Assembly (NCBI GenBank): GCA_019925095.2
Contig: CM034412.1
Span: 13,802,001-13,866,000, forward strand
DNA from: Dendrolimus kikuchii
Taxonomy: Eukaryota; Arthropoda; Insecta; Lepidoptera; Lasiocampidae
Direction of reading: 5' to 3'
Length of the DNA stretch: 64,000 bases
Shown here piece after piece: positions 1 to 12,344 of this stretch (its first letter is position 1; every line of letters begins with the position of its first letter). A program made the translations under genes and the position numbers. The notes beneath the pieces are model-generated. The model was given only the letters and a program-made list of their open reading frames with translations. It did not search any database and was not told the DNA's origin.

Positions 1-104
1 TAAAAATACAAAGTAAAGAAAAAATTATTATGTACAGGTTTTACTTACGACATGATACATTGATAAACAGGTCTTGAATTATAATTAGTTCAACATACCT
101 GTTG

Positions 105-235
105 TCAACATTGTTTGCTGAAAATGCGGCGTACAAATTCTCAAAATATGCTTTGTGTATAAAAATGTATAAGGAATGTAATTGCGTCGCAATTTCTTCA
201 AATAAAGTTTTTCTTTCTTTCTTTCTTTCTATACC
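105..235 (+). repeat. Repeat E with CTTT tail
   Basis: Ends AATAAAGTTTTTCTTTCTTTC. The inverted counterpart is at 8375-8580. Confidence 0.68.
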
Positions 236-314
236 TATAAGGCGTAGAAATATTATATGCTTTATTATACTTAACCTATAAATATCATGAAAATGAGGTG
301 ACTATGGAAATGAA

Positions 315-440
315 TATGTCACACACAGTAACAAAAATAAACAATAAGCGTGTATGGACTCTAAAATTTTTCATAGAAATTAAGTAGTAAAAAAGGGTAC
401 GGTACTCGAGTCCGTAGAGATGTTAATAATAATAAAAAAG
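315..440. repeat. Direct repeat K, copy 1
   Basis: About 125 bp, matched at 50664-50788 by long exact blocks such as CAATAAGCGTGTATGGA and ACTCGAGTCCGTAGAGAT. Confidence 0.75.
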
Positions 441-869
441 TAAAAAAAAAATAGTAATCTTGCAAACGAAAACCTATAATGGCAAAATTGACAACCATTG
501 ATTAAGTTGCCAGATTTCACGGTACCTAATAATAAAGTACTTACTGTATGTAATAATTACATGAATTTTCCTTGAAATGTCCTAAGCATAATTTACACTG
601 CAAGACAGGTCACGTAGTTTAAGAAGCTTACTTACAAATTTACAAGAACATAATAAATCAAGCCCTAAAACCTGAAACGTGAAAGTTTTCGAGATAACAA
701 GAAATTTTCTTTTTTTCATTCCGACTTGACATTTATAACTCCTTTTAACTTACTTCCTTCTAAACGAAGTTATATTGTGTCAGAAGAAGATTTCAGCTGA
801 CTTTAATATACTTAGTAACTTAGAACATTACTCAAAGGTATGGAAACTGTATTAAAATGACTATAATAC

Positions 870-1089
870 TGTTACGAGTTACAGGACTCGAATTAAAAAT
901 GTCGTTGGTATTACAATACAAATATAACTGAACACAATCAGTTCAAACGTAATGCGCGTTTCAATAACACGCGCAATGTCCGTCACTATATAGATTATCA
1001 AATGTACACACGTCTTGTCTCGCTAGTGATTATCGCTTGACTGCCGATCTCTCCATTGGGCCATTGCTTTATACTGCACCGATATTAAC
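870..1089 (-). mobile_element. LTR of family L, half copy
   Basis: Starts TGTTACGAGTTACAGGACTC and follows the family to TTTATACTGCACCGATA, then breaks at a LINE fragment. Confidence 0.72.
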
Positions 1090-1230
1090 CATTTAGGTTC
1101 GAGTCTCCACACAAGCCGGTCGATTACTGTTTAGATTGCCCCTTCTGGGAAGGCCTCCATGATCAACTATGGTCTAATCCCTTGCAAAGGACCCGGTATT
1201 GTGCGTAAATAGCATTTCCCCCACCTGAAA
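1090..1230 (+). mobile_element. R1-type LINE 3' end, ending in an A-run
   Basis: Contains GCCCCTTCTGGGAAGGCCTC and GACCCGGTATTGTGCGTAAA, reverse complements of segments at 40750-40860. It ends at the A-run 1227-1239, so it lies in sense orientation here. Confidence 0.7.
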
Positions 1231-1710
1231 AAAAAAAGCTTGCGAACAGTGAAAGATTTTTTTAAGTCGGTTCAGTAGTTTCGGAGATTACCCCCTACAA
1301 AGTCACAAAATTTACCTCTTTATAATACTAGTATAGAAGTATAGACGAAGTATAGAAGTATAGGGAGTCCGAGGCTGCGAGGGTAGCCGGTCATGGCAGT
1401 GGGGCCGGTCTAAGCCACGCCAGTTTACTATGTTCTAATTTGTTCCTAGGTTTATTAGACGTAATGTCTCAATTTCAGCCAGTTCTGGTTGGTAAAGTTC
1501 AGCACTATGCTGTAATAATTGACGAGTCTATGCAGGCCTGATGTACACTGCAATCTGCCCTGGTCATGCATCCTCCCACGGTCACATCGTGCCAACCCCG
1601 GCCACCTGTGTAGGCTCCATACAAAAACATCCACTTGACCGGGAACGGGCAGTGTCAGCATTTAGGTTCGCACGATGACGACGCGGCCCAGGGCAGGATG
1701 CATAACTAAA

Positions 1711-1960
1711 TCTTATACTAATATATAAAGCTGAAGAATTTGTTTGTTTGCTTGAACGCGCTAATCTCAGGAACTACTGGTCTGATTTGAAAAACTCTTT
1801 CAGTGTTAGATAGCCCATTTATTGAGGAAGGTTATAGGCTATATATCATCACGCTAAAACCAACAGGAGCTGAGCACCAATGAAGTTTAAAAATCGCAGG
1901 TCTTTTTTTATCTTACTTTTTTTACTATTCCACGCGGACGAATTCGCGGGTAGAAGCTGG
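1711..1960 (+). mobile_element. Helitron, family B, plus orientation
   Basis: 250 bp between A and T, starting TCTTATACTAATATATAAAG and ending GCGGGTAGAAGCTGG (CTRR). A short GC hairpin GACGAATTCGC/GCGG region precedes the end. Confidence 0.78.
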
Positions 1961-2145
1961 TAATAAATATTTTCTTCGACATTCTGAAGTAGGTGCATTT
2001 TGAAAATTTGTTGGTGTTTTTCATGTTTTAATAGGCACTGAATTGAAGTGTCATATATTATTTTTTGCTTTTTAGTGTAAAGTTGGTTCTGCTTTTGTTA
2101 AACAAAATTCTTTGTAGAACCATTCATACATACTATATGGACTGA

Positions 2146-2470
2146 TAGAGTTTTTGGCGGGAACTGAACTGACGTTGTGCTGTGCAGTTTTATTTTCTAA
2201 AAATATGTAAAACTACTCTAAAATGAACAATAGTTGTTAGGATATTGATAGTTTTTGAGTAGTAATTATGTGTTTTATCAGAAATGTGAACTGTATAGTC
2301 GAATGTGGCCTTTTGAGTTGTCACAAGAACCCCGTTGAATGGCACCAGCTGCTTACCTACAGTTCAGCTGTGCTACACATAGGCTTAAGAAAATGAAGAA
2401 ACTATATTGTAAACTAAGATCTGGCCCAAAGGCCTAGCTGCCAAGCCACAAACCGAAATAAATAAATAAC
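2146..2470 (+). repeat. Interspersed repeat M
   Basis: About 325 bp from GGCGGGAACTGAACTGACG to GGCCTAGCTGCCAAGCCAC and a TAAATAAATAA tail. Unassigned SINE-like or MITE-like family. Confidence 0.8.
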
Positions 2471-2507
2471 CTATGTAAGCATTATTTCTGTGTATTTTTT
2501 TTTGAGT

Positions 2508-2822
2508 TTATGGCGGGAACTGAAAGGAGACGTTGTGCTGTGCAGTTTTATTTTCTAAAAATATGTAAAATTACTCTAAAATGAACAATAGTTGTAGGAT
2601 ATTGATAGTTTTCGAGTAGTAATTATGTGTTTTGTGACAAATGTGAACTGTAAAGCCAAATGTAGCCTTTTGAGTTGTCACAAGAACCCCGTTGAATGGC
2701 ACCAGCTGATAACCTATAGTTCAGCTGGGCTAGTCATATGCTTAAGAAATAGAAGACACTATCTTGTAAACTAAGATCTGGCTTAAAGGCCTAGCTGCCA
2801 AGTCATAAACCTAAATAAAATA
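2508..2822 (+). repeat. Interspersed repeat M, second direct copy
   Basis: Copy 2 starts 38 bp after copy 1, same orientation, roughly 90 percent alike by eye. A tandem duplication or insertion beside an existing copy. Confidence 0.8.
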
Positions 2823-2825
2823 ACA

Positions 2826-3535
2826 TGGACTAATACGCACTTACATATTATTGAAGAAAAACATATTTCACCAATTTTACATAATGCTTAAGAAAGATAG
2901 AATTTATATAATTATAGGACAAACTTCCAAAGTTCATTAGTTAACACGAGTGGAAACTGATAACAGCTATCTATTATAAAGATCTGGCAGAGACGTGTGA
3001 TTGAATTTCCAATCCAACCTCGCTTTCAACTTTATTCCTTAGGTAATAGCGTTCATAGTACAGTGTAACTTGGAAACTTAGGATGTTTTGTTCTGGGATA
3101 AATAAGGGGTGACTGGGTAGTCAGGCAATGTTCTATGTCAGTAAGAAGTGTATTATGATAAGAATATCACCCTCAAGTTATTCCTGGTTTTGTTATACGC
3201 TTTCGGTGTTTGGGGTCTACTTCTAAACTCAAACTCAAGAAGTTTCTTGTTGACCACCAAAAATCACAGACGGGCCAAAGACACGACAGCATTATATCAT
3301 TCTGGTATTGTTTTAAGGCTGTTTTTTTATTTCTTTACTTTATTATATGTGCGGGCGCGATGCGATGTCCAGGAGAAGGCCAAGGGATGTGGAAGAAGAA
3401 GCAAGGAAGGACTTACCTCGCCACCAGTCCGCCGCCACACTGCACACGTCCCCCGGGGGTTCACACACTCACTAGGATAATGGTTATGATCATTAAATGA
3501 AATTATAACAGTTTATTTTCTTTATTATAGACAGA
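2826..3535. other. No feature recognised
   Basis: AT-rich; two overlapping frames near 3148-3500 have no family resemblance and no codon-like bias. I see no gene here. Confidence 0.5.
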
Positions 3536-3690
3536 TAGATAGATAGATAACACTTTATTGCTCACCAAAATAAACAAATACAAAAAGAAGATGTATAATT
3601 ACAATACTTCTTGGCAAAACAACAGGTGGCCTTACCGCTAAAAGCGATCTCTTCCAGGCAAACTAGCTTAAAAGAAATTCTTAAATAATC
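3536..3690 (-). repeat. Repeat F (LINE/SINE 3' end ending AATAAAG)
   Basis: Antisense; a GATA microsatellite then ACACTTTATTGCTCACCAAA. Other copies: 9990-10115 (+), 20105-20245 (-), 29345-29480 (-), 29760-29855 (+). All share GTCTGGAAGA and GCGATAAGACC. Confidence 0.7.
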
Positions 3691-3924
3691 TGGCGATGTA
3701 GGTGAAGCAGAAAAAAGATAGGACTGTACAATTTAAATGTACATACTTACACTAATTTATAAATTTAATACATATATAAAAAATATAATAGTAATATATA
3801 TACGTATATACAATATAATTTAAATAAATATATTTGTTAGCATTATATGTGACAAGCATTTTATATATTACAATAGATAAATAAGTAAATGTTTAATATA
3901 TTAGACATATTTATTTAGAGACAG

Positions 3925-4178
3925 AATGACTAAACAGATATACAATGCAAAAGTGGATGGATGCAGAAGTCGTGGAAGGCCACGACACACCTTCCATGAT
4001 CAAATTGATCGTGTACTAGCAGAAGGTGATGTCAGGAGCCTTAAGAACAGACGAGCTTGCATGACAAGAGTTATGAATGTCAAAGAAGCAAGTGAGGTGT
4101 GTAAGAATAAGCCTGAATGGCGCTCTGTTGTTCGTGCCTACCCCGCAAGGGAACTGGCGTGAAGTTATGTATGTATGT
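3925..4178 (+). mobile_element. ATGT-tailed LINE fragment, 12-bp TSD
   Basis: This 5'-truncated copy encodes the ORF2 C-terminus (MTKQIYNAKVDGCRSRGRPR ... ending ARELA) and ends in an ATGTATGT tail. It is flanked by a perfect target duplication ATTTAGAGACAG at 3913-3924 and 4179-4190. GRPR near the end and the microsatellite tail suggest an RTE-like clade, though the clade is inferred. Confidence 0.9.
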
Positions 4179-4401
4179 ATTTAGAGACAGTACTTTCTAT
4201 TAGAATATCAGTCCAAATTAGTCTATGCGTAGAGGACTGCACTCTCATTCTATCTTGTCGTTGACTTTTTGGTAACTAGTAATGACTGTTCCTAATGGGT
4301 GTGTCCATTTTTACAATATTAGTGATTTATATAATAAATAAGTATCAAACAGTCTTGTGATGTATTTAATTATTGAAGCATGCTTTCCCAAATGAAGAAA
4401 T

Positions 4402-4734
4402 TCAACACTTTCTAAGTGAGTTCCGAAATGTAGGTAATGTTTTGGTCTCTCTGACAGTTAGAGGCAACGCATTCCAGAGTTTGACAGCCTGCACTGTCAA
4501 AGAGTTATCATAAAAGGATGAAGTGTGTGCAGGTGTCAGGAGACTACGATATGTATCTGTGCGCAAATTGTAAGAAGTGGAGGGGCGAAGGAATTCAAAA
4601 CGTTCCTTAAGGTAAGGAGGACTATTAGGATTGAATAGTATATTATAAAGGAGACTTAGAATGTGAGTATTCCGGCGAAAACGAATAAGAAGCCACTTGA
4701 GCTTCCATAGGCGAGTGTAACCGCTTTCCATCAA
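4402..4734 (-). pseudogene. Jockey-like LINE ORF2 C-terminus
   Basis: The frame reads LKWLLIRFRRNTHILSLLYN, YLKERFEFLRPS and AVKLWNALPLTVRETKTLP, a common C-terminal signature of lepidopteran jockey-type LINEs. It abuts ~50 bp of the SINE-like family (4720-4775), so the first residues of the open frame are chimeric. Confidence 0.8.
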
Positions 4735-4987
4735 GCGGGCCGTCTGCCTGTCTGTTCAACTCTTGCAGTAAAAAAAAACAGATGTACACAACTTATAATT
4801 CCGATCGGCAGTTATTCGTTTGCGCAGAAAAATGCTGACCGGTTTGCGACATGTAAATCATCTAAATTGAACTTTATTCCAAAGCGGAAATAGTGGAGTG
4901 GTGTTTGCTATGCATCCTTAGCTCTGTTCCGCTTACACGTTTCGGACACCGCGTGCTACTCAAATTGGTCAGCTGCGCAGGTATGTA

Positions 4988-5803
4988 CAGTCGCGGTATG
5001 AAAAATTAAAGTCGACTTTTGTTTGCACGAGTACTAGGGACAGTACTGTCCACATTTTAATAAATGTTACATTTATAAAATATAGAAACGTGAAACAAGA
5101 ATATTGCAATGTTGACAATGACAATTGACAGACACTGAGACTAACTAAACTAACTTACTAACTTTCTTGGCTCAGCGATTCAAAGTGAGTCTTGGCCTCC
5201 GAAACGAGAGCACGCCGCTTTCCTTTGCTCTGCACAGTGTCTTGCCAGTTGTGGATTTGTAGTGCGGTCAGTTCAGCTTCTGCTCTATCCTTCCAGCGAT
5301 AGTTGTAAGCTTTCTTTACTCTTCGATCATCCTCCATCCATTCTACATGACCTACCCAGCGAAGACGGTGAGATTTTACCTCTCTAATTATGTTGAGCTC
5401 GGCCCAACATAATGTGGTCTTCTATTTCGGAGTTGGTTAGAACCATCTGAGAAATTGCCTCTCTGTGACTAACAATTGGTTCTCCTCTTTGAATATCAGT
5501 GTCCAGGCCTCACAGTTCTACATCAATATTGATCTAATGACAGTCAGTCTTGATCTAATGACATGGTCTGATAATAATCTAATATCATAAATATTAAAAC
5601 CAATAAAAGGTTTCACATCTCTAGCAATCTTTACAGACAATCAAATAACTTAGATCTAAGTGATTTTAAACTTAATTGTCAAATTGTTAAACAATTTTTT
5701 TTGTGGAATTGTCTGTTCTGTGACTTAGTTTGTAAAGGTAACATGTGCTTGAACGTTAAATGAATCAATTTGAAACCTAGCGAACATTTTCATACCGCGA
5801 CTG
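4988..5803. mobile_element. Tc1/mariner-like element with 17-bp TIRs
   Basis: CAGTCGCGGTATGAAAA at 4988-5004 is perfectly inverted at 5787-5803, and each end abuts TA (4986-4987, 5804-5805). The CAGT start and TA target fit the IS630/Tc1/mariner superfamily. No transposase frame was found. The interior carries an antisense LINE fragment (5157-5440). Confidence 0.85.
5157..5440 (-). pseudogene. LINE ORF2 C-terminus inside a mariner-like element
   Basis: The minus strand reads REVKSHRLRWVGHVEWMEDD, RVKKAYNYRWKDRAEAELTA, LQIHNWQDTVQSK and AKTHFESLSQES then stop, with a GTTAGTTAG-like tail. It is the same family as the LINE at 56265-57027. Confidence 0.8.
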
Positions 5804-6054
5804 TACATTGGAAGGAATTATTAGTTGTTTAAAACTAATTCGCTTTCCAATCAAAGTTGACTCCAATAGTCCGTTTTTTTTATACAAAACTCAATTAAAA
5901 TTTTTAATCAAATCTAGTTTCTTTTTCAATCAAGTAATTTATTAGTTGCTTAAAAACATGGTACACATTATAGATGTTAGGCTATATACAAAGTTTCATA
6001 TGTTGTTTACCTATTAGGCGTACATATTCAAAGAAAGTAAATTATATACTATAA

Positions 6055-6263
6055 CTAGCTGTCCCGGCAGACGTTGTTCTGCCCTGAAGAAATAAAATTT
6101 AGAACCCGATTGCATCGCCACCTACCGGGTCCAAATGTAAGCTATCCTATCTTTCAAGTCAGATCAAACTGCACACGGTGTGCAAATTTTATTAAAATCG
6201 GTCAAGTAGTTTAGGAGTCCATCGCGGACAAACAACGTGACACGTAATTTTAATATATTAAGA
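6055..6263 (-). mobile_element. Helitron, family A
   Basis: 209 bp, TC...CTAG on the minus strand, in an A/T target. The hairpin of GGCAGAACAACGTCTGCC lies near the CTAG end. Confidence 0.85.
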
Positions 6264-6856
6264 TAAATCTGTAAATGGTTCGAGTTTGTACAATGCTTTT
6301 AAAAATGTGAAAAAAATCAGGAGGGCTAATTCGGACCAGCAGATTCTGAAAATACATTTTTTAGAACTTCTGTCTGTCTGTCTGTCTGAGCATCACGTAA
6401 AAACTACTGAACAGATTTAAATAAAACTCAACATAAAGCTAGCTTATATCCCGGAGCGGAACTTAGGATACTTTTTATCCCAATAAATGACATCGTTTCC
6501 GTAGGATAGACGACAATAGCGAAAAGATGACACTACGATTGCATCTTTTTTTGAAACTACTGAACATATATGAATGAAAATCGTCATAGTACTGGCTTAT
6601 AACCCGATTTAACAGTTAGGATACATTTTATCCCCATAAATGACGTCGTTTTCTAGGAATTAGCAAAATAGGTGGCACTGAAATTGGGTTTTTCAATAAA
6701 CTAACAAATACACAGTACGTTCATAAACAACATGTCATTCATTGTATTACTTCAATTCAGGTTGGCTTCGACTCACTCTATGTTTGGCTGGGCAGTTGTC
6801 TAGATTGTATGGCCTTCGTTTCTTTTTTATTAATATATGTAATCTTCTATCTTCTA

Positions 6857-7298
6857 TCTATATATATAAAAATCACTGCCACTTTTCGTTGTAATTTTAT
6901 AACTTGAGAACGACTTTACTGATTTTGATGAAATTTTGTGTTTGTGTGTTTAAGTGGATCCTGGGATGGTTTAGATCCACAATTGGAATCGGTAGGTGGC
7001 GCTGAGATCGGGTTCTACAATTCTCCTAATCACCTGGAGCGATTTTGGTGATTTTGTTTTTGTGCGTTTGAGTGGGTTCCCGGATGGTTTAGATTCGCAA
7101 AAAAACCGGTAAGTGGCGCTGAGATCGGGTTCTAGAATCCTCCTAGTCATCGGGAGCGATTTTGGTGATTTTGTTTTTGTGCGTTTGAGTGGGTTCCCGG
7201 ATGGTTTAGATTCGCAATTAGAACCGGTAGGTGGCGCTGGGATCGGGTCCTAGATTTTTGTTTTTTCAGAGCAGGACAACGTCTGCTGGGGCCGCTCG
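6857..7298 (+). mobile_element. Helitron-like element with three internal ~117-bp repeats
   Basis: Starts TCTATATATATAAAAATCA and ends with the hairpin AGCAGGACAACGTCTGCT and GCCGCTCG, a drifted CTAG end. The interior has about three direct ~117-bp units containing GATTTTGGTGATTTTG and CCCGGATGGTTTAGATTCGC. Confidence 0.7.
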
Positions 7299-7841
7299 TT
7301 ACATTATATTTAAAAAACCGAATTATGTTTTTATATAAGTAAAATAAAGCTAATGCCTGCCGCAGGGCAAACTCTAGTAATTTATAAATTAATAGTCCTA
7401 TTTACCTGCTTTTCAATATCATGAATTTCATAAAACTGAAAAGGAATTTCATAAAATTCAGGGTTGTTTGTTTATAATTTTTTCACCCCTAACTAGTGAG
7501 GGTATAATCTAGCTACTGGATTTTTTAAATCTTCTTCTATCATGCTATTATATTCTTTTTTTCCCTGACAATATTGTGTGTAGCTGCATATGTATTACAT
7601 TTTCCTACAAAATTACAGGCCATATAGGCCCAGTAGTTTTGAAGAAAAACGACTGCGACATATAAAGACAGACGGAAATGATAAAATATAAGGGTCCTGC
7701 TATTGCCAAAACGGCTACGGAACTCAAAAAAATCTTGGTTGTTAGAGAGATCCCACGTTAGTCGGCACGAAGTCGGCAAAAATAAATTGTTGACGACCGC
7801 GACGGCCTCTCATTATATTAGCCTTTTAAATTACAATGTAA
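7299..7841. other. No feature recognised
   Basis: AT-rich intergenic sequence with no clear repeat match inside the window. Confidence 0.5.
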
Positions 7842-8135
7842 CGTAAACTGCAAGAGTGTCGCTTACGCTGGTACGGCCACGTTTTACGGAGACCGGCTAA
7901 TTATGTAGGGAACAAATGTCTAGCCATGCCGCCTCCGCCAGGTCCCGGTCGAAGGGGAAGGCCCAAGAAATGTTGGCTTGACGTTGTGAAGGATGACATG
8001 CGTACCAATGGTCTCAAAACGGGGGATGCAGAAGACCGCGCGGAGTGGAGTAGAAAAGTAGGAAAGCGGACCCTGGGCGTCGGAGTGAACGCTCCGAACG
8101 CAACCGGGAATTAACGCTCGGATGATGATGATGAA
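7842..8135 (+). mobile_element. LINE 3' end with GAT tail
   Basis: The frame reads LQECRLRWYGHVLRR, PGPGRRGRPKKCWLDVVKDD and EDRAEWSRKV to a TAA at 8112-8114, followed by (GAT)n. This is the C-terminus of a second endonuclease-reverse transcriptase LINE family, truncated at its 5' end. Confidence 0.82.
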
Positions 8136-8374
8136 ATTATAATGTAATATTTTATTTTATTAAAATTTAATTTAATAAAATTTAACAATAACTCAGGTTG
8201 TTAGCTCGCAATCAATCATCTAGCGTTAAATTCTAGTTGCCTTCGGAGCATCTGCTTTGAAACCTGGGGTTTTCAGCTTTTCTAATTTTTCTCTTCCACT
8301 TCGCGCGATTTTCAGCATCCTTTGTTTAGAAACTATGCGGATAATATTCTGAATAAAATACATCTTGATATTCT

Positions 8375-8580
8375 CACAATTTAATAAAGAAAGAAAGAAA
8401 GAAAGAAAAACTTTATTGGAAGAAATTGCGACGCAATTACATTCCTTATACATTTCTATACACAAAAGCATATTTTGAGAATTTGTACGCCGCATTTTCA
8501 GCAAACAAGGTTTGCACTCAGCATATTGCTGTGCCGGAATAATATCCGACACAACGCTGATTTTCAGTGCAAACCTTCCT
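8375..8580 (-). repeat. Repeat E with GAAA tail
   Basis: Antisense copy preceded by a GAAA microsatellite (8385-8406). Confidence 0.68.
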
Positions 8581-9311
8581 TTAGGTGTAAGACCAAAATG
8601 ACCCAGTTTTGTTAATTAAATAATAAATGAGAATAATAATTAATAAAAAACTAATTCTACTTATATAATATTTAAATTGTAAAAAAAACAAATAAATAAA
8701 TTTTAATAAAAAACCAACAATAAATACGTTGCTACAAAATTAAAATAAATACTCGTGTATCAACTTGTATCGAATCATTTATTCGAATACAATTCGCTAG
8801 TGCTTGCCGAGTATTAATTAGCACATTCCGTGTGCCACGTCACTGGCATGAAGCAACAAATGACATTTTACTTCATAACTTAATAACCAAATGATATAAG
8901 GCGACATTTCACAAAACTCATTATGAAACACAGTATATTTGAACAATTATGTTATTTAATTATAATATGCTGGGCGGGGATAGTATTGTTTCACGACACA
9001 ACATATGAATTTAAATATTATCTATATGTAGACGCAGGAATGAAGGATATCCAAAATGATAGGTGTTTCGTCTTAATTCGTTTATCATAATAATCGTTAC
9101 GCTGGTATATTTGAACGTATGTAATGTAGTGACATAATAAGTTAGTAAAGTGACATTTTATCTGTCACTGTTAATGTGACGTTTACGTATGTTGTAAAAT
9201 TGTTGTCGTTGTTGTCGATGGCAACTATCTACAAAGCCAAAGGTGTTGGAGCCAAAACTGATTAAATAAATAGGCGTATTGTGTCTAAATACTAAAGTAT
9301 AATAATATAAT
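8581..9311. other. No feature recognised
   Basis: About 730 bp without coding or repeat signals that I can support; a (TAATA)n-like stretch ends it. Confidence 0.5.
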
Positions 9312-9512
9312 ATAATAATCGGCAGACAAACTCACATATTGTCTATCCCCAAATTAAGCAAGTTACGCTTGTGTTATGAGTAATATACAACGTACTACTC
9401 TGGGGCCGATCCCAGACACCCAGACCATAGTAAATAACGGAGAAAATACGTTTCCGAAATTTACTGTACCAGAAATAGAACCCGGATCCTCTGCGTTGCA
9501 GAGGCCGCCAAG
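9312..9512 (-). repeat. tRNA-derived SINE (family T), truncated head
   Basis: Antisense; keeps CCCAAATTAAGCAAGTTACG and a degraded B-box region (GAACCCGGATCCTC). Confidence 0.72.
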
Positions 9513-9539
9513 TATATATACAAGTAAGTATAAATTTCT

Positions 9540-9899
9540 ACATACATACATACATAACTTCACGCCAGTTCCCTTGCGGGGTATGAACGAACAACAGAGT
9601 GCCATTTAGGCTTATTCTTACACACCTCACTTGCCTCTTTGACATTCATAACTCTTGTCAAGCAAGCTCGTCTGTTTTTAAGGCTCCTGACATCACCTTC
9701 TGCTAGTACACGATCAATTTGATCAATGAAGGTGTGTCGTGGCCTTCCACGACTTCTGCATCCATCCACTTTTGCATTGTATATCTGTTTAGTCATTCTT
9801 TCATCGTGCATTCTTTCCACATGCCCGAACCACCGGAGCATTCCTTTCCTTACCTTCACCCCGACACTCTCTTTCAGACGAACTCTCTTTCTTACTTCG
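9540..9899 (-). mobile_element. ATGT-tailed LINE fragment, 12-bp TSD
   Basis: This is the longest copy of the family in the window. On the minus strand it reads RKRVRLKESVGVKVRKGMLR, WFGHVERM and GRPRHTF to ARELA. It is flanked by GTATAAATTTCT at 9528-9539 and 9900-9911, a perfect 12-bp TSD. Confidence 0.9.
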
Positions 9900-10261
9900 G
9901 TATAAATTTCTGTTATAATTATTATTTTCATTTTTATTTATATTTATACATATATATTATATCTATTGCATACCTACCCCCATCCAGACCGAGTTTCTGT
10001 CCATCCAAAGGTTGTCTGGAAGAAATTACTCCTAGCGATAAGACCGCCCATTGTACTTATCATTACAATTGTATGTATGAATTTATTTTGTAACATTGTG
10101 TGCAATAAAGAATATTCTATTCCAAACCTTTAAAGTACAAATATTACAATAGGCACCCATGTCGTCGCTCAAGAGTTCAAGCCAGTCAAGTGAGTATTTT
10201 AGGCACACCTCTTCTATAAAATAAGAAAAAATAATATCTCAAGTTAAACCATTATACCATA

Positions 10262-10412
10262 AACCAGCCTTAAGAACAGAGGAGCGTGCGTGACGAGAGC
10301 TATGAATGTCAAAGAAGCCAGTGAGGTGTGTAAGAATAAGCCGGAATGGCGCTCTGTCGTTCGTGCCTACCCCGCAAGGGAACTAGCGTGAAGTTATGTA
10401 TGTATATTATTT
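10262..10412 (+). mobile_element. ATGT-tailed LINE fragment
   Basis: About 150 bp of the same LINE 3' end, from SLKNRGACVTRAMNVKEAS to the stop and ATGTATAT tail. No clean TSD seen. Confidence 0.8.
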
Positions 10413-10675
10413 TTAGTCTGTAATTCATTTACCTTTATTATATTGTATATATTTTTGTTGTTATGTGTGTAGTATTGTCCACACGTGACTTTATGGTCCC
10501 ATACGGAATAACAGCACTATTCCTTGTTGGCTACTGAGACTGGGCTCAGTTTAGGACTTATTTTGTTTCTATTGTATTTTTATTTCTATTTGTATTAACT
10601 TAGTTTTTGTCCTAAATAAAATATTTCTTCCTTATACAGCGGCCGTAAAGTTCTTTTTGGATTATATCTGTTATT

Positions 10676-11235
10676 ATTTTATTTATTTAGGTTTATGGCT
10701 TGGCAGCTAGGCCTTTAAGCCAGATCTTAGTTTACAATATAGTTTTGTAGCGGCCAGCAGGCTGCCTAAGCGATATAACCGTGGCAAGCCGCCTTTACGT
10801 TATTCGCCGCCCGCGCCGCACTTACGTCGCCCCTCTTCCTCCGACAGCTAAACGCTGTCGACAGAGAGTCTGTTTCGGTCAGCGCGCGAGAGCGGTCTTG
10901 TCGCGGTTACTTTGGATGCGGTAGGACTTTTTACGCGCAGCAGATGTTGTACCTTTTTTTAAAATATAAAATGTGCTGCAAAAAGTGTAGTTTCATTACA
11001 CAAACCGGCAACCATACACCACAGTTTCTTCATTTTCTTAAGCCTATATGTGGCACAGCTGAACTGCAGGTAATCAGCTAATGCCATTCATCGGAGTTCT
11101 TGTGATAACTCAAACGGTCACATTTGACTATACAGTTCACATTTCTCACAAAACACATAATTACTACACAAAAACTATCAATATCCTACAACTATTGTTC
11201 ATTTTAGAGTAATTTTACACATATTTAGAAAATAA
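10676..11235 (-). repeat. Interspersed repeat M, split by solo LTR
   Basis: Antisense copy. Parts are 10676-10745 and 11024-11235; it lacks the last bases of the family. Confidence 0.78.
10746..11023. mobile_element. GC-rich solo LTR with 4-bp TSD in repeat M
   Basis: 278 bp, TGTAGCGG...ACCACA, flanked by GTTT at 10742-10745 and 11024-11027. It splits a copy of repeat M whose two halves rejoin exactly. Much more GC-rich than its surroundings. Confidence 0.82.
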
Positions 11236-12344
11236 ATCTTATGATTCTCATTTCAAGGGTTACGCCGGAGAGGGTTAGACAAGGTACTTAGTAATTTTAG
11301 GGTCACATGCCTAAGCAAAAATTGAATCGCCAAAATCGTATCGTTCTTTACCTTTGTGTAACTTTTCATATTATTACAAGAAAAGTGTCAGAATGTCCAG
11401 AAGAGATGGATGATAACAAAAAATAAATAAATAACTGGTAAACCCCGAAGAACAGGAGGAACTGTTTGATAAACAAACATAATGCCTTATCATGAAAGTA
11501 CATTTGGCAAATTCATGAACTAATTTTGATGATATTTAATGGGAAATTGTTTTATTCTGAGTATTTCAGAATAAACCCTTTTGGCTGGTGTACAAAAACT
11601 AATTTTAACTAAATATTAACTTAATTTTAAGTAAATTATAAACGACAATTTTAGTAATACGTCGTAGTTAAAATTTAGTTGAAATTTACTTTTGAACTTA
11701 GCACTTAACACGTGTAAATCAGCCGTAATGCACTTAATATTTTAAAACCATAATACTGTTGCGAATTTGCAGGATTCGAATTAAATCTCGATTAAAAATT
11801 CACAAACTTTATTAGAAGTACGTAATTTAGAGTTCTTATAAACACAAGCAAATATAACAAGTCCAGACTGGAAGGCAAAAGATCGGAATAATATAAAACG
11901 CGGCAAGTTAATCTATGTAAAATTCCCGTTCCGAATGTATACTTAATAATACTTGATCGTAGTTAAAACTCAACTAACTCTGTCTCAATGGGCCGACCGA
12001 CGATGTTATATATTCGCATGGATCCCCAAAATAAAAACGCACAGACCATTAATTGGTACTCTCAAACACGTAAGCTTAATCCAAAACAACATGGTTGCTA
12101 AGGAATTGTAGCGGAATTCGAATAATAAAAACAGTTTACGATATCTTACTCGAAGGCCGAGAATATATAAAAAGATTATATTTCAATATTTATACGATTT
12201 CGTAGCGTTTATTTTACTTTTGACATTTGCACGTCTATCAAGTATATACATACATGTGACTTGACAATAAAGCCCACATGAAAGAAACGACATCATTGTC
12301 GTACTTTATTGTAGTGCGTGACGTAATAGTGATGTTCAATTTTT
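11236..12344. other. Unassigned, possibly an old LTR at 11757
   Basis: TGTTGCGAATTTGCAGGATTC at 11757 weakly resembles the start of LTR family L, but the following sequence diverges. The rest is plain AT-rich DNA. Confidence 0.35.
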
